Positions 1 to 8,046 of a stretch of DNA of 64,000 nt are shown one piece after another. The position numbers were made by a program, and so were the translations under genes. The stretch is from positions 62,001 through 126,000 of the forward strand of contig NZ_JABJQZ010000002.1 in NCBI RefSeq assembly GCF_013155335.1, read 5' to 3'. Each line of letters begins with the position of its first letter. Position 1 is the first letter of the stretch. Below the pieces are notes generated by a model, which did no database searches, was not told the origin of the DNA, and worked only from the letters and a program-made list of their open reading frames with translations. Source of the DNA: Nocardioides sp. zg-1230 (lineage in GTDB: Bacteria; Actinomycetota; Actinomycetes; Propionibacteriales; Nocardioidaceae).

Positions 1-146
1 CCCAGGTCGACAACCTCTGGATGCACGGCGGCAACCTGCACCAGTCGCGGCACTACTCCCTCTACCTCGCGCTGCAGCTCAAGGCCCGGCACGAGGGCAT
101 CGACACCCCGGTCCACGGACTGCAGGAGGTCCACCACACCGGGTGA
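1..146 (+). CDS. C-terminus of flavin-containing monooxygenase (partial)
   Basis: Only the last 47 codons are present, read from base 3 to the TGA at 144-146. The peptide contains MHGGNLHQSRHYS followed by LALQLKARHEGI and ends GLQEVHHTG. I recognise this from actinobacterial NAD(P)/FAD-dependent flavin monooxygenases of the Baeyer-Villiger type, where the GGNLHQSRHYS stretch lies near the C-terminus. Such enzymes oxygenate ketones or other small organics with NADPH. No substrate can be inferred because the Rossmann motifs lie outside the window. The next gene, a TetR regulator, starts 26 bases later and could control it. Confidence 0.6.
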   Translation, partial: QVDNLWMHGGNLHQSRHYSLYLALQLKARHEGIDTPVHGLQEVHHTG

Positions 147-160
147 GGCGATGGGTCGCC

Positions 161-166
161 TAGGCT
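161..166 (+). promoter_or_regulatory. Putative -10 hexamer (TAGGCT), leaderless promoter of the TetR gene
   Basis: TAGGCT is followed by six bases and then the GTG start at 173. This spacing puts transcription start at or next to the start codon. No ribosome binding site is visible upstream of that GTG. Confidence 0.5.
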
Positions 167-172
167 CGCGGG

Positions 173-856
173 GTGGAGCAGGACGCCGCCCCGGAGCGCC
201 GCTCGTACGACGCCAGCGGGCGCCGCGCGGCCGCGGAGCGACGACGGCTCCACGTCGCCGAGGTGGCGGCGCGGCTGTTCGCCGAGCGGGGCTGGACCGG
301 CACGACCCTCGCCCTGGTCGCCGCCGAGTCCGACGTGTCGGTCGAGCTGGTGAGCAAGACCTTCGACGGCAAGGCCGGTGTCTTCATGGCGGCCTTCCGG
401 TCCGCCGGGTTCGGGCAGCGGGGCGGGTTGCTGGAGGCCTTCGCCGACCTGCGGCTCGAGGACGAACCCGACGTCGAGATGCGGCTCGACCGGTTCGTCG
501 AGTTCGCCTGCAGCATCGTCGTACCGATGGGGCCGCTGGTGCCGGTGCTGGCGCACGGCGCGGAGGCCGACCCGGCCCTGCGGGACCTCGTCCGTGGCGC
601 GCACCTCGGTCACGCGGTGATGTGCGGCGACGTGGCACGGCTCCTCGCGCGCGGTGAGCCGGCCCCGGACGCCGTCGACGAGGTCTACCTGCTGACGCGC
701 GCCGAGACCTACCTGACCCTCGCGCAGCACCGCGGCTGGACGGTCGAAAGGTACGCCGCGTGGTTGCGACGGTCGCTTCGCACAGCCGTTGACGGGCCGG
801 CCACCGACTCGCGTGAGACAGGCGCCCCACTCGCTCCCGAATTGGGTACGATGTGA
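173..856 (+). CDS. TetR/AcrR family transcriptional regulator
   Basis: A 227-residue protein with an N-terminal helix-turn-helix at about residues 25-70 (EVAARLFAERGWTGTTLALVA, then VSVELVSKTFDGKAGVFMA), the usual TetR DNA-binding layout. A variable all-helical ligand-binding domain follows. GTG at 173 is chosen because the conserved HTH begins soon after it and a TAGGCT -10 lies six bases upstream. It sits between the monooxygenase tail and guaB3, so local repression of the monooxygenase is plausible but unproven. The ligand is unknown. Confidence 0.85.
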   Translation: MEQDAAPERRSYDASGRRAAAERRRLHVAEVAARLFAERGWTGTTLALVAAESDVSVELVSKTFDGKAGVFMAAFRSAGFGQRGGLLEAFADLRLEDEPDVEMRLDRFVEFACSIVVPMGPLVPVLAHGAEADPALRDLVRGAHLGHAVMCGDVARLLARGEPAPDAVDEVYLLTRAETYLTLAQHRGWTVERYAAWLRRSLRTAVDGPATDSRETGAPLAPELGTM

Positions 857-937
857 CCGGATCCAAATATGGGGTATGGATTCCGGGTCAAGGAGGTCCG
901 GTCGGGTGGGGGCCCGGCCGGACCTGCTGCTCGCCGA

Positions 938-943
938 TAGGCT
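938..943 (+). promoter_or_regulatory. Putative -10 hexamer (TAGGCT), guaB3
   Basis: TAGGCT lies seven bases before the ATG at 951, the spacing expected of a leaderless transcript. This also supports 951 over the longer reading frame that opens at 789 inside the TetR gene. Confidence 0.45.
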
Positions 944-950
944 GCCGAGC

Positions 951-2060
951 ATGAGCGAGATCGAGATCGGCCGTGCCAAGCGCGGTCGCCGCGCGTACTC
1001 CTTCGACGACATCGCGATCGTGCCCTCGCGGCGCACCCGCGACCCCGAGGAGGTCAGCACCGCCTGGCAGATCGACGCCTACCGCTTCGACATCCCCGTG
1101 CTGGCCGCGCCGATGGACTCGGTCATGTCGCCCTCCACCGCGATCGCCCTCGGCCAGATGGGTGGCCTGGGCGTGCTCAACCTCGAGGGGCTCTGGACTC
1201 GGTACGACGACCCGACGGGCCTGCTCGAGGAGGTCGCCGGCCTCTCCGGGCACGAGGCCACCCGCCGCATGCAGGAGATCTACACCGAGCCGATCAAGCC
1301 CGAGCTGATCACCGAGCGCCTCAAGGAGGTGCGGGCGGCCGGCGTCACGGTCGCAGGATCGCTCTCGCCGCAGCGCACGAAGGACCACGTCAAGGCCGTC
1401 GTCGACGCCGGCGTGGACATGTTCGTCATCCGCGGCACCACCGTCTCCGCCGAGCACGTCAGCAGCCAGGCCGAGCCGCTCAACCTCAAGGAGTTCATCT
1501 ACGAGCTCGACGTGCCGGTCATCGTGGGCGGGTGTGCGACCTACCAGGCCGCCCTCCACCTGATGCGCACCGGCGCTGCCGGCGTGCTCGTCGGCTTCGG
1601 TGGCGGGGCCGCCCACACCACGCGGACGGTCCTCGGTGTCGCGGTGCCGATGGCGAGCGCCGTCGCGGACGTGGCCGCCGCCCGCCGCGACTACCTCGAC
1701 GAGTCGGGCGGCCGCTACGTCCACGTCATCGCCGACGGCTCGATCGGCAGCTCGGGCGACATCGCGAAGGCCATCGCGTGCGGCGCCGACGCGGTGATGA
1801 TCGGTTCGCCGCTCGCCCGCGCGACCGAGGCGCCCGGCCGCGGCTTCCACTGGGGAAGCGAGGCCACGCACGCCGAGCTGCCCCGCGGCGAGCGGGTCGG
1901 CTTCGAGCCCGTCGGGTCGCTGGAGGAGATCATGTTCGGCCCCTCCCGGGTCGCGGACGGCACCATGAACCTGGTCGGCGCCCTGCGCCGCGCGATGGCC
2001 ACCACGGGCTACACCGAGCTCAAGGAGTTCCAGCGCATCGAGGTCGTCGTCCAGCACTGA
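951..2060 (+). CDS. guaB3: GuaB3 family IMP dehydrogenase-related protein
   Basis: A 369-residue (beta/alpha)8 barrel of the IMPDH/GMP reductase superfamily, close to actinobacterial GuaB3. It begins MSEIEIGRAKRGRRAYSFDD. The phosphate-binding loop region appears as ADGSIGSSGD (about 261-270) with IACGADAVMIGSPLA after it. It lacks the CBS pair found in GuaB2. In the catalytic loop the usual G-x-G-P-G-S-x-C-T-T-R is read here as GFGGGAAHTTR, so His222 occupies the catalytic cysteine position. Dehydrogenation of IMP by the normal thioimidate mechanism is therefore doubtful. The guaB3 / choD-like / guaA neighbourhood resembles the mycobacterial guaB2-guaB3-choD arrangement. Confidence 0.88.
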   Translation: MSEIEIGRAKRGRRAYSFDDIAIVPSRRTRDPEEVSTAWQIDAYRFDIPVLAAPMDSVMSPSTAIALGQMGGLGVLNLEGLWTRYDDPTGLLEEVAGLSGHEATRRMQEIYTEPIKPELITERLKEVRAAGVTVAGSLSPQRTKDHVKAVVDAGVDMFVIRGTTVSAEHVSSQAEPLNLKEFIYELDVPVIVGGCATYQAALHLMRTGAAGVLVGFGGGAAHTTRTVLGVAVPMASAVADVAAARRDYLDESGGRYVHVIADGSIGSSGDIAKAIACGADAVMIGSPLARATEAPGRGFHWGSEATHAELPRGERVGFEPVGSLEEIMFGPSRVADGTMNLVGALRRAMATTGYTELKEFQRIEVVVQH

Positions 2061-2104
2061 TCGGAGCGCGACGTGGATTCGGGCGTGCCTGAGACACTCA
2101 CTGC

Positions 2105-3817
2105 ATGACGCTCGCCAAGGCCCTCGATGCCGACCAGCGCGCCGACGCGCTCCAGCAGCTCGGGTCCGGTGAGCTCGACGTGCTCGTGGTCGGCGGTGGC
2201 ATCGTCGGAGTGGGGGCCGCGCTCGACGCGGTGACCCGCGGCCTCAAGGTCGGGCTCGTCGAGCAGCGCGACCTCGCGTCCGGCACCTCGTCGCGCTCGT
2301 CGAAGCTGGTGCACGGCGGCCTGCGCTACCTCGAGATGTTCGACTTCGCGCTGGTCAAGGAGGCGCTCGAGGAGCGCGGCCTGCTGCTCACCCGGCTCGC
2401 CCCGCACCTGGTCCGGCCCGTGCCGTTCCTCTACCCGCTCGAGCACGCGTGGGAGCGCCCCTACGTCGGTGCCGGCGTCGCGCTCTACGACACGATGGCG
2501 ATGACGGGCAAGTACGACATGGGCGTGCCGAAGCACAAGCACGTCTTCCGCAAGCAGCTGGCCCGGATGGCGCCCGACATCCGCACCGACGACCTCCACG
2601 GTGCGATCCGGTACTACGACTGCCAGGTCGACGACGCCCGGCTGGTGATGACCATCGCCCGCACGGCCGCCAACAACGGGGCCCACGTGGCGACCCGCAC
2701 CAAGGTGACCGGGTTCCTGCGCGATGGCGACCGCGTGGTCGGCGTACGGGCCCGCGACCTCGAGGGGCAGCGCGACCTCGAGATCCGTGCCCGCGTCGTC
2801 ATCAACGCGGCCGGCGTGTGGACCGACGAGGTGCAGGACCTCGTCGGCGGCAAGGCGCAGCTCGACGTCGACGCCAGCAAGGGCATCCACGTGGTCGTGC
2901 CCAAGGACCGGATCCGGTCCGAGTGCGGCTTCATCACCAAGACCGAGAAGTCCGTGCTGTTCGTGATCCCGTGGGACGACTTCTGGATCATCGGCACGAC
3001 CGACACTGCCTGGGACCTCGACCTGGCCCACCCCGCCGCCAGCAAGACCGACATCGACTACGTGCTCGAGCACGCCAACCGGCTGCTCAAGGACCCGCTC
3101 GACCACCGCGACGTCGTCGGGGTCTACGCCGGCCTCCGGCCGCTCCTCAAGCCGATGCGCAAGGAGGGCGAGATGGGCGAGACCACCAAGCTCTCCCGCG
3201 AGCACACCGTCACCAACCCCGTGCCCGGCCTCGTGCTGGTCGCCGGCGGCAAGCTGACGACGTACCGCGTCATGGCGCGCGACGCCGTCGACCACGCCAT
3301 CCGCGACTTCGACGCCACGCCCTCCTCGATCACCGACCGGGTGCCGCTGATGGGGGCGTGGGGCCACGAGGCGCGCACCAACCAGCGGGTCGCGCTCAGC
3401 CGCGCGTCCGGCCTGGAGATCGGGATGATCGACCACCTGCTCGGTCGCTACGGCGGGCTCGTCGACGAGCTGCTCGCGCTGATCCACCGTCGCCCCGAGC
3501 TCGGTGAGCCGCTGCCGGGCGCCGAGCACTACCTGCGCGCCGAGGTGCTCTACGCCGTCACCCACGAGGGCGCGCGCCACCTCGACGACGTGCTGGCCCG
3601 GCGTACGCGCGTGTCCATCGAGACCTTCGACCGCGGGATCGCCGCCGCCAGGCCGGCTGCGGAGCTGATGGCCGAGGCGCTGGGCTGGGACGACGCGCAG
3701 ACCGACGCCGAGGTGGACCACTACCTGCGCCGCGTCGAGGCGGAGCGGCAGAGCCAGCTCATGCCGACCGACCAGGAGGCCGACGAGGCGAGGGTCAAGG
3801 CTCCCGAGATCGTCTAG
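2105..3817 (+). CDS. glpD: Glycerol-3-phosphate dehydrogenase, FAD-dependent
   Basis: A 570-residue enzyme that oxidises sn-glycerol 3-phosphate to dihydroxyacetone phosphate and passes electrons to quinone at the membrane. The N-terminal FAD-binding motif is VVGGGIVGVGAALDA (residues about 29-43), followed by the GlpD signature SGTSSRSSKLVHGGLRYLE. The catalytic and C-terminal cap region includes GVYAGLRPLLKP and GGKLTTYRVMA. The length is normal for the family. ATG 2105 is the first start before the Rossmann fold. The stop overlaps the convergent gene by the palindrome CTAG at 3814-3817, so both genes use the same four bases as TAG stops. Confidence 0.95.
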   Translation: MTLAKALDADQRADALQQLGSGELDVLVVGGGIVGVGAALDAVTRGLKVGLVEQRDLASGTSSRSSKLVHGGLRYLEMFDFALVKEALEERGLLLTRLAPHLVRPVPFLYPLEHAWERPYVGAGVALYDTMAMTGKYDMGVPKHKHVFRKQLARMAPDIRTDDLHGAIRYYDCQVDDARLVMTIARTAANNGAHVATRTKVTGFLRDGDRVVGVRARDLEGQRDLEIRARVVINAAGVWTDEVQDLVGGKAQLDVDASKGIHVVVPKDRIRSECGFITKTEKSVLFVIPWDDFWIIGTTDTAWDLDLAHPAASKTDIDYVLEHANRLLKDPLDHRDVVGVYAGLRPLLKPMRKEGEMGETTKLSREHTVTNPVPGLVLVAGGKLTTYRVMARDAVDHAIRDFDATPSSITDRVPLMGAWGHEARTNQRVALSRASGLEIGMIDHLLGRYGGLVDELLALIHRRPELGEPLPGAEHYLRAEVLYAVTHEGARHLDDVLARRTRVSIETFDRGIAAARPAAELMAEALGWDDAQTDAEVDHYLRRVEAERQSQLMPTDQEADEARVKAPEIV

Positions 3818-4341
3818 AGCCGCTGGTTCGGACCCGGTGCCGACAGGCCGAAGGCCTCGCGCAGGCCGGAGCGCCTGCCGCCGGCCTCGAGCGCGTCGGC
3901 GACCTTGCCGACCGGCCGCGCGCCCGGCCAGACGTGCACGACCATGAGGACCAGCGAGACGGCGGCGCCGCCGAGGTAGGTGAGGATGCTGCCGTCGGGC
4001 AGCACGAACGCCGCCGCGACCGAGGCGATCGCGACGAACTCCGCGATCGCGAACCGCATGATCATCAGCGCCTGCCAGCGGGTGCGGGCCTGTGCGGCGG
4101 CCTCGTCGTCGGTGAGGTTCGTGGCCAGCGCCGGGGTGCGGTAGCCGACGGCCTCGAGCAACAGGTGCGCGGCGACGCCGGCCAGCACCTGCACCGCCAG
4201 GGGCGCGAGGGGGAACGTGTCCGGCGCGGGCAGCACCACCGACAGGGCGACGCCGATCACCACCAGCGCGCCCATGAGCGATCCGGCCAGGATGCGGGTG
4301 GACAGGGCGAAGGGCGCGGAGGCGGGCACCGGCGTCGTCAT
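3814..4341 (-). CDS. Four-helix membrane protein, unknown function
   Basis: A 175-residue protein with four clear hydrophobic segments: about residues 17-36, 47-63, 92-113 and 120-138. The C-terminal cytoplasmic tail is basic and acidic mixed. A soluble loop with several charged residues (NLTDDEAAAQARTRW) separates helices two and three. I do not recognise a named family. It is divergent from gabD2 and convergent with glpD. TAGGCT on the minus strand sits six bases before its ATG, so it probably has its own leaderless promoter. Confidence 0.75.
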   Translation of the reverse strand: MTTPVPASAPFALSTRILAGSLMGALVVIGVALSVVLPAPDTFPLAPLAVQVLAGVAAHLLLEAVGYRTPALATNLTDDEAAAQARTRWQALMIMRFAIAEFVAIASVAAAFVLPDGSILTYLGGAAVSLVLMVVHVWPGARPVGKVADALEAGGRRSGLREAFGLSAPGPNQRL

Positions 4342-4463
4342 GCGGCGAGCCTAGACGTGGCGGCGGCTCGCGCCCGGTTGGACAAAACGGGCGGATATGT
4401 CGAATGCTGGGATGAAGTGACCAACCGGTAGCAACGGCGTCAGCCGCGACCTACGCTGCAAGG
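4342..4463. promoter_or_regulatory. Divergent promoter region, membrane protein / gabD2
   Basis: The minus-strand gene has TAGGCT (complement of 4348-4353) six bases before its ATG. The plus-strand gabD2 has TACGCT at 4452-4457 six bases before ATG 4464. The region between is 122 bp. A loose 8-bp inverted repeat (4374-4381 and 4421-4428) is present but may be chance. Confidence 0.5.
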
Positions 4464-6080
4464 ATGAGTGAGCAGACCCCCGCCTCCGGTCCCGTCACCG
4501 ACGGGCCCGCGGACCCCGAGCACGACGCGACCGCGGCCTACGGCCTCGACCGGGCGTACGTCGCCAGCCTGACGCGGCGCCTCGTCAGCACCACCGGGGA
4601 GACGGTCGCGGTGGCGTCGCCGATCGGCGGCACGCCGCTTGCGCACGTCCCCCAGTCGAGCCCCGCCGACGTCGCCGAGGCGTTCGTCCGGGCTCGCCGC
4701 GCCCAGGCGTCGTGGGGGGCCACCTCGGTCGACGACCGGGCGGCAGCCCTGCTCCGGCTGCACGACCTGCTGCTCGACCGGCAGGAGGAGCTCATCGACC
4801 TGGTGGTGTGGGAGTCGGGCAAGGCACGCAAGGACGCCTACCTCGAGGTCGCCCATGTCGCCCTGACGGCGCGCTACTACGCCCGCACCGCGCACGAGCA
4901 CCTCGACACCAGCCGGGTCGGTGGCATGTTCCCGCTGCTCACCCGGGCCGAGGTCAACCGCGTGCCCAAGGGCGTCGTCGGCATCATCTCGCCGTGGAAC
5001 TACCCCCTCACGATGGCGCTCTGCGACGGCATCCCCGCGCTGCTGGCCGGCAACGCGGTGGTCGCCAAGCCCGATGCCCAGACGGTGCTGACCGCGCTGC
5101 TCGCCGCGCAGCTCCTCGAGGAGGCGGGCTTCCCGCCCGAGACGTGGCAGGTCGTCGCCGGGCCCGGTCCCGAGGTGGGCGGTGCGATCGTCGCCCATGC
5201 CGACTACGTCTGCTTCACCGGCTCCACCGCCACCGGCCGGAAGATCGCCCAGGGGTGCGCCGAGCGGCTCATCGGATGCTCGCTCGAGCTCGGCGGCAAG
5301 AACCCGATGCTCGTGCTCCGTGACGCCGACGTGCAGCGGGCCGCCGAGGGCGCCACCCGCGCGGTCTTCTCCAACGCCGGCCAGCTCTGCGTGTCGATGG
5401 AACGCCTCTTCGTCGCCGACCAGGTCTACGACCGGTTCGTCGACGCCTTCGTCTCGCGCACCCAGGCGATGACCCTCGGCGCCAGCCAGGACTGGTCGGT
5501 CGACATCGGCTCGCTGATCTCCCAGGCGCAGCTCGACACCGTGACCCGGCACGTCGAGGACGCCGTCGCCAAGGGGGCGCGCGTGCTCACCGGCGGCCGG
5601 CACCGCCCCGACCTCGGCCCCTTCGTGTTCGAGCCCACGATCCTCGAGGGCGTCTCGGCCGACATGGAGTGCTTCGGCAAGGAGACCTTCGGCCCCGTCG
5701 TCTCGCTCTACCGCTTCCACAGCGAGGACGAGGCGGTCGAGCGCGCCAACGACGGCAGCTACGGCCTCAACGCCTCGGTCTGGACCCGCGACACCGCGCG
5801 CGGCCGCGCTCTCGCCCGTCGCATCCGGTGCGGCACCGTCAACGTCAACGAGGCCTACGGCGCGACCTTCGGCTCGCTCGGTGCCCCGATGGGCGGCATG
5901 CGGGACTCGGGCCTCGGCCGCCGCCAGGGCGCCGAGGGCATCCACCGCTACACCGAGGCACAGTCCGTCGCGACCCAGCGGCTGGTGCCGATCGCGCCGA
6001 TGTTCGGCATGTCGGAGGAGACCCACGCCAAGGTCATGACCCGCGCGCTCCGGGTGCTCAACAAGCTCGGCATGGCCTGA
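4464..6080 (+). CDS. gabD2: Succinate-semialdehyde dehydrogenase (NADP-type)
   Basis: A 538-residue aldehyde dehydrogenase oxidising succinic semialdehyde to succinate, which links GABA or 4-hydroxybutyrate breakdown to the TCA cycle. The general base is Glu275 in LELGGKNPM. The catalytic cysteine is Cys309 in NAGQLCVSMER. The cofactor loop FTGSTATGRKIAQ and the C-terminal PMGGMRDSGLGRR match the family. The sequence is closest in character to actinobacterial GabD2. No GABA aminotransferase is nearby. The choD-like gene begins one base after its stop, suggesting co-transcription. Confidence 0.88.
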   Translation: MSEQTPASGPVTDGPADPEHDATAAYGLDRAYVASLTRRLVSTTGETVAVASPIGGTPLAHVPQSSPADVAEAFVRARRAQASWGATSVDDRAAALLRLHDLLLDRQEELIDLVVWESGKARKDAYLEVAHVALTARYYARTAHEHLDTSRVGGMFPLLTRAEVNRVPKGVVGIISPWNYPLTMALCDGIPALLAGNAVVAKPDAQTVLTALLAAQLLEEAGFPPETWQVVAGPGPEVGGAIVAHADYVCFTGSTATGRKIAQGCAERLIGCSLELGGKNPMLVLRDADVQRAAEGATRAVFSNAGQLCVSMERLFVADQVYDRFVDAFVSRTQAMTLGASQDWSVDIGSLISQAQLDTVTRHVEDAVAKGARVLTGGRHRPDLGPFVFEPTILEGVSADMECFGKETFGPVVSLYRFHSEDEAVERANDGSYGLNASVWTRDTARGRALARRIRCGTVNVNEAYGATFGSLGAPMGGMRDSGLGRRQGAEGIHRYTEAQSVATQRLVPIAPMFGMSEETHAKVMTRALRVLNKLGMA

Positions 6081-6081
6081 G

Positions 6082-7791
6082 GTGTCCGTCCACTACGACG
6101 TCCTCGTCATCGGGTCGGGCTTCGGCGGCTCGGTCTCGGCCCTGCGGCTGACGGAGAAGGGCTACAAGGTCGGCGTGCTGGAGGCCGGCGCCCGGTTCGC
6201 CGACGACGAGCTGCCCGAGAACGGCGGGGACGTGAAGAAGTTCCTCTTCCGCCCCGAGGTCGGTCTCTACGGCATCCAGCGCATCGACATCGTCCACGAC
6301 TGCTTCATCCTCGCCGGCGCCGGTGTGGGCGGCGGCTCGCTCAACTACGCGAACACGCTCTACGAGCCGCCGGACCCGTTCTACCGGGACCCACAGTGGG
6401 CGCACATCACGGACTGGAAGTCCGAGCTCGCGCCCTACTACGACCAGGCCAAGCGGATGCTCGGCGTGACGGAGTACGCCCGGACGACGCCTGCGGACGT
6501 GGCGATGAAGCAGGTCGCGGACGAGATGGGCGTCGGGGACACGTTCCACCCCACACCGGTGGGCGTCTTCTTCGGCGAGCCCGGGCAGGCCGAGGGCGAG
6601 ACGGTGCCCGACCCGTTCTTCGGCGGCGCCGGGCCCGAGCGATCCACCTGCATCAACTGCGGCTCGTGCATGACCGGCTGCCGGCACAACGCCAAGAACA
6701 CCCTGGTCAAGAACTACCTCCACCTCGCCGAGCAGGCGGGCGCCGTCGTGCACCCGCTGACCACCGTCACCGACGTACGCCCGCGCGCCGGGGGCGGCTA
6801 CGAGGTCACGGCCCGCTGGACCAAGGCCAAGCTGTCGCGGCGGCGCGCGGTCAAGACGTTCACCGCCGACCATGTCGTGTTCTCCGCGGCCGCGATCGGA
6901 ACCCAGCGCCTGCTGCACCGCCTGAAGGCCGAGGGCTCGCTGCCCGAGATCTCCGACCGGCTCGGTGTCCTCACGCGCACCAACTCCGAGGCGATCCTCT
7001 GGGCCACCGCCAACGACGACGCCGTCGACTGGACGGAAGGCGTGGCGATCACCTCCAGCTTCCACCCCGACGAGCACACGCACGTCGAGCCCGTCCGCTA
7101 CGGCCGCGGTCGCAACGTGATGCCGCTGATGGCGACCGTGCTGGTCGACGAGGTGCTCGGCGAGAAGCGGTGGCGCACGTGGGGCAAGGAGCTCTGGCGC
7201 CAGCGCAACGGGCTCAAGGACCTCTACTCGCTCAACTCGTGGTCACGACGCACGGTGGTCGCGCTGGTCATGCAGACGCTCGACAACTCGATCACCACGG
7301 TCTGGAAGAAGCGCGGCGGCATCGGCTACCTGTCGTCCACCCAGGGCCACGGCGCCCCCAACCCGACCTACATCGCGTCGGCGTACGACGCCGTCCGCCG
7401 GCTGGCGCGGATCATGGGCGCCCGCCAGGCCTACGGCGCGATCGGGGAGCCCCTCGGGATGCCGTTGACGGCGCACTTCATCGGCGGCTGCGCCATCGGG
7501 GACTCGCCCGCGACGGGCGTCGTGGACCCCTACCAGCGCCTCTTCGGCTACGACGGGCTGCACGTGGTCGACGGCTCGGCCGTGTCGGCCAACCTCGGGG
7601 TGAACCCGTCCCTCACCATCACCGCCCAGGCGGAGCGGGCGATGGCGTTCTGGCCCAACAAGGGCGAGGCGGACCCGCGGCCCGCGCTCGGCTCGACCTA
7701 CCGTCGGCTCGCCCCCGTCGAGCCGAAGAACCCGGCCGTCCCGGACGCCGCGCCGGGAGCACTGCGCCTGCCGATCGTCGGCATCAGCTGA
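6082..7791 (+). CDS. choD: GMC family oxidoreductase, ChoD-like
   Basis: A 569-residue FAD enzyme of the glucose-methanol-choline family. The N-terminal dinucleotide motif is VIGSGFGGSVSALRL (residues about 8-22). GAGVGGGSLNYANTLYEPP is the second FAD signature. The C-terminal HFIGGCAIGDSP ... VVDGSAVSANLGVNPSLT carries the GMC active-site region. A cysteine-rich stretch CINCGSCMTGCRHNAKNTL (about 191-209) is typical of this ChoD-like subgroup and of related ferredoxin-like sequences. The mycobacterial homologue is annotated cholesterol oxidase, but its in vivo substrate is disputed, so a sterol substrate is only a possibility. It is probably in an operon with gabD2. Confidence 0.82.
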   Translation: MSVHYDVLVIGSGFGGSVSALRLTEKGYKVGVLEAGARFADDELPENGGDVKKFLFRPEVGLYGIQRIDIVHDCFILAGAGVGGGSLNYANTLYEPPDPFYRDPQWAHITDWKSELAPYYDQAKRMLGVTEYARTTPADVAMKQVADEMGVGDTFHPTPVGVFFGEPGQAEGETVPDPFFGGAGPERSTCINCGSCMTGCRHNAKNTLVKNYLHLAEQAGAVVHPLTTVTDVRPRAGGGYEVTARWTKAKLSRRRAVKTFTADHVVFSAAAIGTQRLLHRLKAEGSLPEISDRLGVLTRTNSEAILWATANDDAVDWTEGVAITSSFHPDEHTHVEPVRYGRGRNVMPLMATVLVDEVLGEKRWRTWGKELWRQRNGLKDLYSLNSWSRRTVVALVMQTLDNSITTVWKKRGGIGYLSSTQGHGAPNPTYIASAYDAVRRLARIMGARQAYGAIGEPLGMPLTAHFIGGCAIGDSPATGVVDPYQRLFGYDGLHVVDGSAVSANLGVNPSLTITAQAERAMAFWPNKGEADPRPALGSTYRRLAPVEPKNPAVPDAAPGALRLPIVGIS

Positions 7792-8034
7792 TCCCGGCGC
7801 GGCCGGCCGGGTCCCGGTGAACTCGGTCGGGTCGAGGCCGTAACCACCCCCCGGAGGAGTCGTTGGGCCGGGTGAGGGGCCCGGCAGTCATGCTCCCTCC
7901 CAAGGGCCGGGTCTCTCGTCTCGGCAACTGTTCGCAGTGGCTGGGAGCCAAGCCCCAGGGCCCGATCACCCTCCCTCCCCGATCGGGCCCTGGGGCGACT
8001 CCGGGCCGATCCCGGCCCGGGGCGGTCGCGCCGA
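7792..8034. other. Structured intergenic region between choD-like gene and guaA
   Basis: No convincing coding sequence. It contains a GCCGGG/CCCGGC pair around 7867-7884 and an ACTG-TTCG-CAGT hairpin with a UUCG tetraloop (7927-7938). It ends with a perfect 15-bp stem (7953-7967 with 7981-7995, 13-nt loop). A T-run does not follow the last stem. It may hold a terminator for the upstream pair or an uncharacterised RNA. Confidence 0.5.
7953..7995 (+). terminator. Perfect 15-bp hairpin, possible terminator after gabD2-choD
   Basis: CCCCAGGGCCCGATC at 7953-7967 is exactly complementary to 7981-7995, with a pyrimidine-rich 13-nt loop. It lies upstream of the predicted guaA -10 box, so it would end the choD transcript and not sit in a guaA leader. 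It lacks a U-tract, as is common in GC-rich actinobacteria. Confidence 0.5.
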
Positions 8035-8040
8035 TAGACT
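8035..8040 (+). promoter_or_regulatory. Putative -10 hexamer (TAGACT), guaA
   Basis: TAGACT ends six bases before the GTG at 8047, which predicts a leaderless guaA mRNA and supports this start. Confidence 0.5.
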
Positions 8041-8046
8041 CGGTGC

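Noticed and set aside
789..950. N-terminal extension of guaB3 to 789
   Set aside because: It overlaps the end of the TetR gene, and the extra residues do not resemble the family. ATG 951 has a -10 hexamer at suitable spacing.
4374..4428. 8-bp inverted repeat before gabD2
   Set aside because: The arms are short with a 39-base gap, so chance is likely.
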